Origin: Meconema thalassinum
Lineage: Eukaryota > Arthropoda > Insecta > Orthoptera > Tettigoniidae
DNA length: 64,000 nt
Assembly (NCBI GenBank): GCA_946902985.2
Contig: OX336389.2
Location: 1,080,583,788 to 1,080,647,787 of the forward strand
Direction of reading: 5' to 3'
Below, in pieces: positions 12,501 through 21,549 of this stretch. Below the pieces are notes generated by a model, which was not told the origin of the DNA, did not search any database, and saw nothing but the letters and a program-made list of their open reading frames with translations. Numbering within the stretch: position 1 is the first letter of the stretch; the number at the start of each line of letters is the position of its first letter. Made by a program: the position numbers and the translations under genes.

Positions 12501-12867
12501 TCGACACCGGATCATGTTCGATAATATTCTGATATTTTGTTATCTGCATTTATATATGTGTGAAATACACTCAAGTTTCCTCTTCTCTAAACATAATGCA
12601 TTTGTCCATTACTATTCTGTTTCATGGCTACTATATCAAAGTATATCATGTTGCATCAGATTGACGTTACTGCTGTCTCCATTTTGTAGAGCTCCCTTGT
12701 ACTAAAACAAAGCACGTGCTCTAGGCCGTATGGCGTGCTGCCTATTTGCTCCTAACCTCGCCACGGGGTATCCATGCGCTGTGTGCCGTGCAAATAGCGC
12801 CTCAGGAATGCACCTAAGTACACACCTGTCCAACATAGATCCAACTCAATACAAAACACGGTCTCAG
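9537..12867. other. 3.3 kb gene-free AT-rich region
   Basis: Very AT-rich with frequent stops in all frames. Short open frames (for example 10207-10416 and 10933-11163) have no recognisable domain and biased composition. I see no repeat boundary, promoter or RNA gene that I can support. Confidence 0.5.
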
Positions 12868-13095
12868 TACCATCCGGGCATTTGCCCGAAGACGAAGTGG
12901 GAAACTATAGAAAACCACTTCGAGGATGGCTGAGGTGGGAATCGAGCCCCCTCTACTCATATGGACCACCCGAGGCTGAGTAGACCCCGTACCAGTCCTC
13001 ATACCACTTTTCAAATTTCGTGGCAGAGCCGGGAATCGAACCGCGGACGTCCAGGATGGGAACTAATCACGCTGACCACTACACAGCGGACGACT
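12868..13095 (-). mobile_element. SINE-A, head plus central domain
   Basis: On the minus strand: tRNA-like head ending near 13093, GGTTCGATTCCCGGCTCTGC as B-box region, then the central domain with the second box (12940-12955) and the CATTTGCCCGAAGACGAAGT block (plus strand). It stops at about 12868 without the long SINE-A tail, like the plus-strand copy at 62955. Confidence 0.85.
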
Positions 13096-13159
13096 CACAC
13101 TGTCAAGATGATGTGATGTCATGCTTGCTTACAAACGCAGTTAAACGACGGCAACTGAC

Positions 13160-13478
13160 GTAACACACACAAAAAAAATTGACGTAGATTCGAACCGTAG
13201 CTCCATGGTGCTTGTGGGTTTGATAACCCAGCAGTCTACTCAGTGAGCTGCGACGACTAGTACGGTATCGCGGGATGATACACATTTCTCTGTACATTCC
13301 GATGCGCTTCACTATGTGGCAGTGTTGCCAGCTCCTAGCTTTCATACTTGTGGTTTTATACAGCACCCGATCCGATTTTGCTATAGAAACGTTTGTCTTG
13401 CAATTGGATGAGGAACCGCTTGCCGACCTCCAAGTGCGGCATTTTACGGTCACCATGTATACTGTATGTATAGTATAT
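13160..13478 (-). repeat. Transposon-like arm, copy 2 (inverted relative to 7513)
   Basis: The reverse complement starts near 13478 and matches copy 1 closely over the GTAAAATGCCGCACTTGGAG block and the following GGTCGGC-AGCGGTTCCT, then more weakly. The inner end carries a better tRNA-like stretch (CAGCTCACTGAGTAGAC and GGTTCGAATCTACG on the minus strand, 13180-13260). The two arms face each other about 6 kb apart with the transposase remnant between. Confidence 0.55.
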
Positions 13479-14751
13479 CAGGGCCCTGCGTAGCTAGTGC
13501 CTGTAGTATGTTCTCTCCTGCTTCAGCCTTATGGACAGTCTAAGAAGTAAGCCACAAGTGTGTGACGTCATGTCCTTGGCTCTCACCACCTGCCGCTAGC
13601 TACGTGTGCGGGCGAGCTGTGTACAGTCCGGCTAGTGCTTTTAGTGTCTCACGATCCAGACCTACCCTGTTACACCGTCTATGCCGGAACTCATCAGTTC
13701 AGGCGCGCATGGACAGCCTGTCCCGGCTGGATTTATCAAAGCCGCACTCCTCTTCTCCTCATATAATTATTATTATTATTGATGTGTAACATCTTTCCAC
13801 TCGGTTGCTGGATATTTTTGTGGGAGTGATTTTGAAAAATGGGACGGAAGTGGATCGTAACGATCGAGGTGGCACCAGCTGGCACACTTCCGTTCGATCA
13901 AACGGAAGTGTAAGACGCACTGCCAAATCGATCGATCGATCCAGCTGACAGTGGTAAGATCCAGCTAGCTGTGGTAAGAGAAACAATGGGTGCGCAGTGT
14001 CGGAAATTAATACCATGACGTACTCTCGGCCGTGTGGAATGTACTGTATATGACATACTGAACGGTAAACGCTCATGCGAACTCTGGTGTCAAGTGATTG
14101 AAAATGTTCGAAGCCTTCGTATCAGTATTTAAATGGTAAAATGCCTTAATATCAAACAGTGTAAGTAGTCGTCATTGCCGGTATTATGTTTCTGCACAAT
14201 GGCTATTCAAATATTAACACATATAACGGTAATGCAGTCATCAATATAATATAATCGTTGTGGTTATACGAGAATTGAGCAAGCCTTCATGAACTATTGC
14301 TGAATACATTGTCTTGACTCACAAGAGGGCCTATTCATAAGGCATTTTAAACTCAATTTCACGCAGGAACATTATCGAAACAAGCAAAATATAAATGAAA
14401 CATAATTCCGTAATGCAGTATTATTGGAACTTGGAAGTAAGTCGCCATCTTGTGCACAAGATTTGTGTAGTTGAAATAGCCATGGGCTTAGCGCCTATGA
14501 CTGTGAATCTAGAGATCTCGGGTTTGAGTCACGGACGGGGTAGACATTTTTGCTAACAGATTGTCATTTTAATCGATATTTATCATATCAATATGACTCA
14601 TTTTAACAGAATCCATGTGAAATGACGTATTGGTCTGTGACTCAAGAGGTCCTGTTTACACTATAAGGAATTTAAGGTTATGAGCGGTGTCGCGTCTATT
14701 AATCTAGTTGATCCATATCGTATTCTTTATTTAGGCTAGTGCTGGAGGAAG
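13479..14751. other. gene-free stretch
   Basis: No gene seen. 14485-14550 weakly resembles a tRNA-derived SINE head (GGGTTTGAGTCACGG) but does not fold convincingly. A short ATCGATCGATCGATC run lies near 13928. Confidence 0.45.
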
Positions 14752-14755
14752 CTAC
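14752..14755 (+). repeat. Target-site duplication CTAC (left)
   Basis: CTAC directly precedes the left LTR and recurs at 21546-21549 directly after the right LTR, a 4 bp duplication of the kind left by a retroviral-type integrase. Confidence 0.9.
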
Positions 14756-15519
14756 TGTTACGTGCCACCCCCCTAGTGGCACTTTTTGTTAACTGGATTA
14801 CGGTGGGGTACAAAGCACAACACCAATTACTGCTTAAAGAAATAATTAACTTTATTGTGGCCAGAAAATTACACGAATCAGCAAATACAAGCAATTAGGA
14901 GCCTTACTCCAGTTTCGTCAAGTCTCTTCCTTGAGCGCTCTTGGCCCTTCCACTTGTCAACAAACCACAGAAGTTAATCCTGCCGCTAATGAGCCTCTAG
15001 TGGCCTTGACAGAACTACATGCAACTTCTTCTTTTAATGGGCGCCTACTACAGTACTTACGAGCACTTGCTGCGCGCTGTTCACCAGCTGGGAGAAACAA
15101 TGTCACTTAATTTCGACACCACAATATCTGACACTCAGTGAAAGCACACTTACTCAGAACACGGCAGTCCCCTGTATGTTCCTCACTTCGCCGCTACACT
15201 AGGGGTTTCGCAAGTCACCACACTTCTGTCGCTCAGAATAAACGCTCACACTAGCTCGTAAAACACAACGACAACTGCTTCACGGGTCACTCTTATATAG
15301 CAGGCCGGTGACTCAATAAATGGTTCTAGATCCATCCAGAGTCCACGGCTTCTCGAGGTTTCCACCGCTGGTCCAGTCACGAATCTTCTGGACTATCCCT
15401 TTGTCTGTAGTAGCCCTGTTGCATAAGGCGCGCGCAATACAGGAGGCAAGCCACAGCCCAGCCCCTGGGGCAGTTGTGACTCAAGCGGCGAGCGATGACA
15501 CAAACTCACAGCCGTAACA
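14756..15519 (-). repeat. 3' LTR of gypsy element
   Basis: 764 bp, with TGTTAC and GTAACA ends forming a short inverted repeat. In element orientation it has TATATAAG (15292-15299) and AATAAA (14851-14856), a plausible U3/R/U5 arrangement. It differs from the other LTR at about two bases plus an extra CT near 14996. Confidence 0.95.
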
Positions 15520-15532
15520 CCACCCCCTTCCT
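15520..15532 (-). other. Polypurine tract
   Basis: The minus strand reads AGGAAGGGGGTGG immediately before the 3' LTR, the expected plus-strand DNA synthesis primer. Confidence 0.85.
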
Positions 15533-15556
15533 AAAAAGGCTGATCGTCCCGATCAA

Positions 15557-18500
15557 TCATTGGTCCGTCTGTGTCCCTCCGTAGGCTGCCAGGCGATCTC
15601 GATGCACGATCTTCATCTTCGCCCTCGGGCTCCGCTGGATCCTGTAGACGACATCGTTGATCCGTTTCACGACTCGGTACGGGCCCTCCCAGGACTTCTG
15701 CAGTTTGGGTGACAGGCCTTTCTTCCGTAATGGGTTGAAGAGCCAGACCAGGTCGTCCTCGTGGAATCCGCCGGCATCCGTCTGCTGGTCGTATCGGGTC
15801 TTCATTCTGTCGGTCTCGATCCGCAGTTTCCTCCTCGCGAACGCGTGCACGTCCTCCAGTTGGTCGACCAGTTCTTGACAATACTGGCTTACCGGGATTG
15901 GATCATTCCCAGGTCGGCCAAAGGCAAGATCGACAGGTAGACGGAGCTCCCTCCCAAACATGGCCCGGGCTGGTGTGCACCCGGTGGCTTCATGCACGGC
16001 GGCGCGGTAGGCCAGGAGAAATAGTGGAAGATGTTTGTCCCAATCCCTCTGGTGCTCGCTGACGACTATTCGAAGATGGTTCTCGATGGTGCGATTGAAT
16101 CGCTCTACCATCCCGTCGGACTGAGGGTGTAGTGGCGTTGTCCTTGTCTTCCGGATTCCCAGCAGCTGGCATAGGTTCTGGAACACCTGCGACTCGAAGT
16201 TCCTCCCTTGGTCGGAGTGCAGCTCCAGGGGTACTCCGTACCGGCTGACGAATTCCTTCACCAGGGTCTCTGCAATCGTCGCGGCTTCTTGGTTAGGGAG
16301 CGCATACGCCTCCGGCCATTTGGTAAAGTAGTCGCTGACGACTAATATGTAGCGGTTCCCTGCCTCGCTTAACGGGAATGGCCCAGCAACATCGATGGCC
16401 ACTCTCTCCATGGGGCCGCCCACGTTGTAGGTCTTCAGTGGACCCCGTCGTCTTCGTCCTGGGCCCTTGCTGGCTGCGCAATCGTGGCACCTCGCGCAGT
16501 GGTTCTCCACGTCTGTTCGGCATCCGATCCAGTAGAACCGCTCTCTCAGCTTCTCCAGGGTCTTCTTTATCCCTAGGTGTCCACCAGATGATCCTCCATG
16601 AACTTCCTTCAGGACTTCCTCCGTCATAGCCTTTGGAACGACGACTTGTTCCCGAGATGTCTTCCCGTCGGTGCTCTCCCAGGTACGGCAGATGAGGCCA
16701 TCCCTTACAATCAGCGAATCCCACTGTGCCCAGTAGGACTTAAACTTTGGGCTGCAGTCACTCACAATGTTCCACCCGGGTCTGGGGACACAGGCCCTCT
16801 TCCATTCGGCTATCAGTCCCAGGTCATCATCCTCTGCTTGTGCCCGCGTGAAAGATTCGCGGCTCCAGTTCCCTTGAAGTTCCACAGTAGTCCGTCGGCA
16901 CAGTATCCCGGTGTTCTCCTCCCTTCGGGCACAGAAGGTGCAGTCTTCGGGGCACGGTCTTCGTGACAGGGCGTCGGCGTTAGAATGCAGTTGGCCTTTC
17001 CTGTGCTGAATCTCAAAGTTGTACTGTTGAAGTCTCTCTAACCACCGCGCGAGTTGACCCTCGGGCTGCTTGAAGTTCAGGAGCCACCGCAGGGATGCAT
17101 GGTCGGTCCTGATGAGAAATTCTAGCCCGTACAGGTACTTGTGGAAGTGTTCAATGGTCTTCACGATGGCGAGCAGCTCCTTCCTGGTGACGCAGTAGTT
17201 CCTTTCTGGCTTTGACAAGGCCTTGCTGAAGTAGGCCACTACTCTCTCCTCGCCGTCCACTACTTGCGACAGGATCCCCCCTATGCCAAAGTCGCTGGCA
17301 TCGGTATCGACGATGAACCTTGTTCCAGGTCTGGGGTAGGCCAGAATAGGCGCGGTGCACAGAGCCTGCTGGAGTTGTTCGAAGGCACTGTGGCATTCTG
17401 CTGTCCACGTGAAGAGTTGTTCCTTCTCAGTCAGTCGATGTAAAGGTTTGGCGATGTCGGCGAATCCTCTCACGAAGCGACGATAATAAGTGCAGAGTCC
17501 CAGGAAGCTTCGTAGTTGCGACTTGTCCTTCGGAACTGGCCACTCCCTCACAGCTGCGGTCTTCTCTGGGTCGGTGCGCACCCCTTCCTCGTAGACGATA
17601 TGCCCAAGGTACTGGACCCGCTTCTGGAAGAGCTGACACTTCTTGGGGCTCAACTTCAGCTGGGCAGCCCGTAGCTTCAACAAGATCTCCTTCAGGTTGC
17701 TGTAGTGCTCCTCGAAGCTCCTCCCCAGAACGATGACGTCGTCTAGGTATACCAGGCAGGTCTTCCAGTGTAGTCCCCTCAGAATGGACTCCATTAGCCT
17801 TTCGAAGGTTGCAGGGGCGTTGCACAGACCGAATGGCATGACGGTGAACTGCCAGAGCCCGCTGCCCACAGAGAACGCCGTTTTCTCGCGGTCCTTAGGG
17901 TGGACCTCCACCTGCCAGTAGCCACTCTTCAAATCCAAGGTGGAGAACCATCTTGATCCTGATATGGTGTCCAGCGTGTCGTCGATCCGGGGTAGGGGGT
18001 AGCTGTCCTTTTTCGTGACGTCGTTCACCCGCCTGTAGTCCACGCAGAACCTGGTGGAACCGTCCTTCTTCTTCACTAGCACGACCGGAGAACTCCAAGG
18101 ACTATGTGATGGCTCGATCACCCCTTGCTCCTTCATCTCTTCTACCATCCGGTCGACTTCGGCTTGCTTGGCGAGCGGGACACGTCGGAATGGGGCCCTA
18201 ATCGGTGCGCTGTCCCCAACGTCGATTCTGTGCTGGACCAAGCTTGTCCTGCCGAAGTCTTTGCTCCCCACGGAGAAGACATCCTGGAATTCGCGTAGCA
18301 GGTCCTGAAGTTGGCGTGATTGCTCTTCGTCTAGATGGTCCTGGGATCCTTGGTACAGCTTCTGTAGTTCTTCTGGCAGGGCGCGTCTTCTTCGGTTGTC
18401 CGTCTGCAGGTGTCCGTCCGTCGTATCTGTGATGCGGGCAATCCAGGTAACGGGCTCGCAGACTCCTAGGTTGGTGTCCCGGTGAACCGTAATGTCGTAG

Positions 18501-19138
18501 TCGTTCAGGTTGGACAGGCGGACGTACGGCCGAGACGTCGTGTTGATGAGAGTCTTGGCGACTAGCAATCCTTTTGTCTGGATGTCCTCATATTTTGGCT
18601 CGATGACAGCCGCCACACCCTCAGCAGTTCCGTCGACAATTACGGCAGCGCTGACTTCCGTCCTGGCGGGAACGATGACGTCCTCTCTCAGCCTTACTCG
18701 TCGTGCGGCGACGGCCTCGTGTGCTGGTTGCAAAGCAAGTTCCTCACTTCCGAAGTGCAGAGTGTTGGTACTCAGATCCAAGATGATGTTGTTCTGGTCC
18801 AGGAAGTCCAGTCCGATGATCACTTCATTTGATACGTCAGCCACAAGTACTGGATGCTTTATCGCCCGTCGACCAATGACGAACTCCAGTGATGCTTCGC
18901 CATGTACCGGTGCGGTCTCTCCGGTCGCGGTTATTAGCTGGAGGTTCCTTTGTGTGGGTTGCACTCTCCACTTCGGGATCACGGTGGGGCTGACGATGGT
19001 CCTCGATGCTCCCGTGTCGATTAGCCTGGGCCAGCTCACTCCGTTGATAACTCCGTCGACCATCAGGCTGCTATTGTCCCTCCGTAACTTCGTCACACGG
19101 ACTTGGACTGCCGGGGCTTGACGACTGTCACAAGCCAA
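15557..19138 (-). CDS. pol: Gypsy Pol polyprotein (protease, RT, RNase H, integrase)
   Basis: Encodes the enzymes that copy the element RNA into DNA and insert it. Domains by residue: aspartic protease with DTGA at about 41-44; reverse transcriptase about 320-510 with FCVDYRR and the catalytic YLDD at 464-467; RNase H starting at TDASDFGIGG (about 612-621); integrase zinc finger HHCC (H847, H854, C884, C887); integrase core with D916 (AIDVAGP), D976 (HSDQGRN) and E1012 (MVERFNR); and a GPY/F-like C-terminus with WEGPYRVV. All catalytic residues are present and the 1193-codon frame has no stop. The first codon of this span is TTG, not ATG. The frame stays open upstream to a stop at 19190-19192 and overlaps the end of gag in the -1 phase, so translation probably enters by frameshifting at 19168-19174. 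It resembles proteins annotated as transposon 412-like Pol. Confidence 0.96.
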   Translation of the reverse strand: MACDSRQAPAVQVRVTKLRRDNSSLMVDGVINGVSWPRLIDTGASRTIVSPTVIPKWRVQPTQRNLQLITATGETAPVHGEASLEFVIGRRAIKHPVLVADVSNEVIIGLDFLDQNNIILDLSTNTLHFGSEELALQPAHEAVAARRVRLREDVIVPARTEVSAAVIVDGTAEGVAAVIEPKYEDIQTKGLLVAKTLINTTSRPYVRLSNLNDYDITVHRDTNLGVCEPVTWIARITDTTDGHLQTDNRRRRALPEELQKLYQGSQDHLDEEQSRQLQDLLREFQDVFSVGSKDFGRTSLVQHRIDVGDSAPIRAPFRRVPLAKQAEVDRMVEEMKEQGVIEPSHSPWSSPVVLVKKKDGSTRFCVDYRRVNDVTKKDSYPLPRIDDTLDTISGSRWFSTLDLKSGYWQVEVHPKDREKTAFSVGSGLWQFTVMPFGLCNAPATFERLMESILRGLHWKTCLVYLDDVIVLGRSFEEHYSNLKEILLKLRAAQLKLSPKKCQLFQKRVQYLGHIVYEEGVRTDPEKTAAVREWPVPKDKSQLRSFLGLCTYYRRFVRGFADIAKPLHRLTEKEQLFTWTAECHSAFEQLQQALCTAPILAYPRPGTRFIVDTDASDFGIGGILSQVVDGEERVVAYFSKALSKPERNYCVTRKELLAIVKTIEHFHKYLYGLEFLIRTDHASLRWLLNFKQPEGQLARWLERLQQYNFEIQHRKGQLHSNADALSRRPCPEDCTFCARREENTGILCRRTTVELQGNWSRESFTRAQAEDDDLGLIAEWKRACVPRPGWNIVSDCSPKFKSYWAQWDSLIVRDGLICRTWESTDGKTSREQVVVPKAMTEEVLKEVHGGSSGGHLGIKKTLEKLRERFYWIGCRTDVENHCARCHDCAASKGPGRRRRGPLKTYNVGGPMERVAIDVAGPFPLSEAGNRYILVVSDYFTKWPEAYALPNQEAATIAETLVKEFVSRYGVPLELHSDQGRNFESQVFQNLCQLLGIRKTRTTPLHPQSDGMVERFNRTIENHLRIVVSEHQRDWDKHLPLFLLAYRAAVHEATGCTPARAMFGRELRLPVDLAFGRPGNDPIPVSQYCQELVDQLEDVHAFARRKLRIETDRMKTRYDQQTDAGGFHEDDLVWLFNPLRKKGLSPKLQKSWEGPYRVVKRINDVVYRIQRSPRAKMKIVHRDRLAAYGGTQTDQ

Positions 19139-19174
19139 CCTTTGCCACCCAAGGCTGGCTAATACTCGTTTCCC
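19134..19174 (-). promoter_or_regulatory. Programmed -1 ribosomal frameshift signal (gag to pol)
   Basis: In gag phase the minus strand reads G GGA AAC (19174-19168), a canonical X XXY YYZ slippery heptamer. After an 8-nt spacer there is a 9 bp stem: GCCAGCCTT (19159-19151) with AAGGTTGGC (19142-19134), including one G-U pair, closing an 8-nt loop. The gag stop codon TAG (19161-19159) lies at the base of the stem. The pol frame is -1 relative to gag and is open across the whole site. Heptamer, phase, spacing and hairpin all agree. Possible loop pairing with a downstream CCCC (pseudoknot) is speculative. Confidence 0.88.
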
Positions 19175-20682
19175 TGGGCCGCGCGGTTTTCAGACGACTG
19201 ACTTCCCGTCGGATACCCTCGGCGGCGGCGATCACCGCAGTCCTTGCTCAGGTGGCCTTTCTTACCGCAGGTCCAGCAGGTCGGTAGTCCTCTTCCGGGC
19301 CGCCTCTCCGGTTGTCTTCCGGCTGTGTCGTTGCTGGTAGTGCCGCGACTATCGAAGAAACGGCTTAGCGCCTCCATCAATTCGTCGGCCAGGGGCTTGG
19401 TCTCGTTGGGTTTTGCTGGTTCGTCAACGTCCACTTGACGCACCCGCGCGTGCATTCTAGATGCCTGTTTCGCCGTCTCAAACTCAAGTGCGTGGCTCAG
19501 CGCATCTGCCAGGGTCTTATTGCGCGCGAGTCGCAGCGCCTGTTGAGTGTCCGAGTCCCGTAGTCCGTCGGTGAAGGTTTGCGTCGCAATCTGCTCCAGA
19601 AAGTCGGCCGGCGCTGTTGGGAAGGCTAGCCTTACGAGTCGTGCGATGTCCATCTCGAACTCCTGCAGGGTTTCCGCGTTCTTTTGTACCCGGGTCCGGA
19701 GCTGCATCTGGTAGGCCTGCTGAAGATGGCTATCCCCATATCTGGACTCCATATGTGCGATCAGTGAAGCGTAGTCCTGGGATCCGGTCGGGATGGCCTG
19801 AAGGACGTTAAGGGCGTCCCCTCTCAGCGCTACAATGAGAGCTGTAGCCTTTTCCGTGCTGTTCCAGTTGTTTATGGAACAGGCTGCCTCGAACTGACGT
19901 AAATAGGTGCTCCACGGGACCTTTCCGTCGAAGGTTGGGGGCGTCACTCTGCTCTGTCCCGTTCCTGGTGTCCCCGGTGTACCTGTGGGCGGGCGTCGGC
20001 GCAGCTCGGCAACATCCTCTTGAAGAGCGTTGACTTTCTCTTCCACCCCCGCGAGTGGGCGTTGGCGCAGTTCGGCTACTTCCTCTTGTAGGGCTTTGAC
20101 TCTCTCATCCACCCCGGTCGGCGGGCGTCGGCGCAGCTCGGCGACTTCCTCTTGTAGGGCTTTGAATCTATCTTCCATCCCTGTCGGCGGGTGTCGGCGC
20201 AGCTCAGCAAATTCCTTTTGTAGAGCGTTAAATCTCTCTTCCACCCCCGTCAGCGGGCGTCGGCGTAGCTCAGCAACTTCTTCTTTTAAGGCGTCGAACT
20301 TCCTTTCCACTGCCGTGACTTCCTCACGCAGACCCAGTTCTAATTTCTTCAAGTCCTGTGCTAACTTATTCTGCCCGTCTTCCATCTTCTTCTGGCCGTC
20401 CTCTATCTTCTTGGTTAAATTCTTCTGGCCATCTTCTAATTTAGCAGTTAGGTCCTCGGCTAACTTCTTCTGGCCGTCCTCCATCTTCTTCTGGCCGTCC
20501 TCCATCTTCTTCAGGTCCTCCGCTAACTTATTTTGACCGTCTTCCATCTTCTTCTGGCCGTCTTCTAATTTGCAAGTTAGCTCCTTGGTTAAATTCTTCT
20601 GGCCGTCTTCTATGCCATTTAACTTTTCTAGCAATGCTGCCAATTGCGCCTCCATTTTAGTTGTTTGCCTTGTAAAGGGCAT
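19159..20682 (-). CDS. gag: Gypsy Gag structural protein with long coiled coil
   Basis: 507 residues, starting ATGCCCTTTACAAGG about 80 nt after the primer-binding site. It should form the cytoplasmic virus-like particle and bind element RNA. Residues about 25-110 are a run of (M/L)EDGQK(K/N)-type repeats, and about 126-240 are five 22-residue repeats of the type ERFNALQKEFAELRR plus P-P-T-G, all strongly coiled-coil in composition. A proline/glycine linker (TPGTPGTG) precedes the capsid-like region (about 245-430, with WSTYLRQFEA and LQEFEMDIARL). A zinc knuckle CX2CX4HX4C sits at 469-482. The long repetitive coiled coil before the capsid domain is the unusual part. The frame is intact and ends in TAG at the frameshift signal. 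Confidence 0.95.
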   Translation of the reverse strand: MPFTRQTTKMEAQLAALLEKLNGIEDGQKNLTKELTCKLEDGQKKMEDGQNKLAEDLKKMEDGQKKMEDGQKKLAEDLTAKLEDGQKNLTKKIEDGQKKMEDGQNKLAQDLKKLELGLREEVTAVERKFDALKEEVAELRRRPLTGVEERFNALQKEFAELRRHPPTGMEDRFKALQEEVAELRRRPPTGVDERVKALQEEVAELRQRPLAGVEEKVNALQEDVAELRRRPPTGTPGTPGTGQSRVTPPTFDGKVPWSTYLRQFEAACSINNWNSTEKATALIVALRGDALNVLQAIPTGSQDYASLIAHMESRYGDSHLQQAYQMQLRTRVQKNAETLQEFEMDIARLVRLAFPTAPADFLEQIATQTFTDGLRDSDTQQALRLARNKTLADALSHALEFETAKQASRMHARVRQVDVDEPAKPNETKPLADELMEALSRFFDSRGTTSNDTAGRQPERRPGRGLPTCWTCGKKGHLSKDCGDRRRRGYPTGSQSSENRAAQGNEY

Positions 20683-20763
20683 GCACTCAAAGGAAAATTT
20701 TAAAAAAATTGTCCTGCTCGGGTTTTGAAACCAGGACCGTCAGGTGTTGTGCTTGAGTTCGTA

Positions 20764-20781
20764 ATCCGGCTTCTGACACCA
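20764..20781 (-). other. tRNA primer-binding site (tRNA-Leu-like)
   Basis: Two bases inside the 5' LTR the minus strand reads TGGTGTCAGAAGCCGGAT. The TGG start is complementary to a tRNA CCA end, and the first 12 bases fit the 3' end of leucine tRNAs from general knowledge. The tRNA identity is inference. Confidence 0.75.
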
Positions 20782-20783
20782 GT

Positions 20784-21545
20784 TGTTACGTGCCACCCCC
20801 CTAGTGGCACTTTTTGTTAACTGGATTACGGTGGGGTACAAAGCACAATACCAATTACTGCTTAAAGAAATAATTAACTTTATTGTGGCCAGAAAATTAC
20901 ACGAATCAGCAAATACAAGCAATTAGGAGCCTTACTCCAGTTTCGTCAAGTCTCTTCCTTGAGCGCTCTTGGCCCTTCCACTTGTCAACAAACCACAGAA
21001 GTTAATCCTGCCGCTAATGAGCCTAGTGGCCTTGACAGAACTACATGCAACTTCTTCTTTTAATGGGCGCCTACTACAGTACTTACGAGCACTTGCTGCG
21101 CGCTGTTCACCAGCTAGGAGAAACAATGTCACTTAATTTCGACACCACAATATCTGACACTCAGTGAAAGCACACTTACTCAGAACACGGCAGTCCCCTG
21201 TATGTTCCTCACTTCGCCGCTACACTAGGGGTTTCGCAAGTCACCACACTTCTGTCGCTCAGAATAAACGCTCACACTAGCTCGTAAAACACAACGACAA
21301 CTGCTTCACGGGTCACTCTTATATAGCAGGCCGGTGACTCAATAAATGGTTCTAGATCCATCCAGAGTCCACGGCTTCTCGAGGTTTCCACCGCTGGTCC
21401 AGTCACGAATCTTCTGGACTATCCCTTTGTCTGTAGTAGCCCTGTTGCATAAGGCGCGCGCAATACAGGAGGCAAGCCACAGCCCAGCCCCTGGGGCAGT
21501 TGTGACTCAAGCGGCGAGCGATGACACAAACTCACAGCCGTAACA
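20784..21545 (-). repeat. 5' LTR of gypsy element
   Basis: 762 bp. The promoter-like TATATAAG is at 21318-21325 and AATAAA at 20879-20884. R should start about 25-30 nt downstream of the TATA-like box, leaving a U3 of about 220-250 bp. It is followed at 21546-21549 by the second CTAC. Confidence 0.95.
21318..21325 (-). promoter_or_regulatory. TATA-like box in 5' LTR
   Basis: TATATAAG on the minus strand in a GC-richer context, about 220 bp into the LTR. It is the best candidate for driving gag-pol transcription. The start site itself cannot be seen. Confidence 0.6.
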
Positions 21546-21549
21546 CTAC

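Larger units (their letters stand above)
14756..21545 (-). mobile_element. Complete Ty3/gypsy LTR retrotransposon
   Basis: A 6.79 kb minus-strand element with two LTRs (762 and 764 bp), a 4 bp CTAC target duplication, tRNA primer-binding site, polypurine tract, gag and pol. Domain order in pol is protease, reverse transcriptase, RNase H, integrase, the order that defines Ty3/gypsy (Metaviridae) rather than Ty1/copia. There is no third envelope-like frame between pol and the 3' LTR, since pol ends only 38 bp before it. The LTRs differ by about two substitutions and one 2 bp indel, and both reading frames are open, so the insertion is very recent and may still be active. The LTR carries a TATA-like box and a polyadenylation signal. 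Confidence 0.97.

Noticed and set aside
9537..12867. Candidate host exons in the 3.3 kb AT-rich region
   Set aside because: Only short, low-complexity frames without known domains or convincing splice-site pairs.
14485..14550. tRNA-like head near 14.5 kb
   Set aside because: A B-box-like GGGTTTGAGTCACGG is present, but no convincing A-box or stems, and no SINE body that matches other copies.
15320..15517. 65-residue open frame present in both LTRs
   Set aside because: It is duplicated only because the LTRs are duplicated. It is antisense to the element and has no domain.
18510..19121. 203-residue plus-strand frame inside the gypsy element
   Set aside because: Antisense shadow of the protease region of pol, with no independent features. 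The same applies to the other open frames opposite gag and pol.
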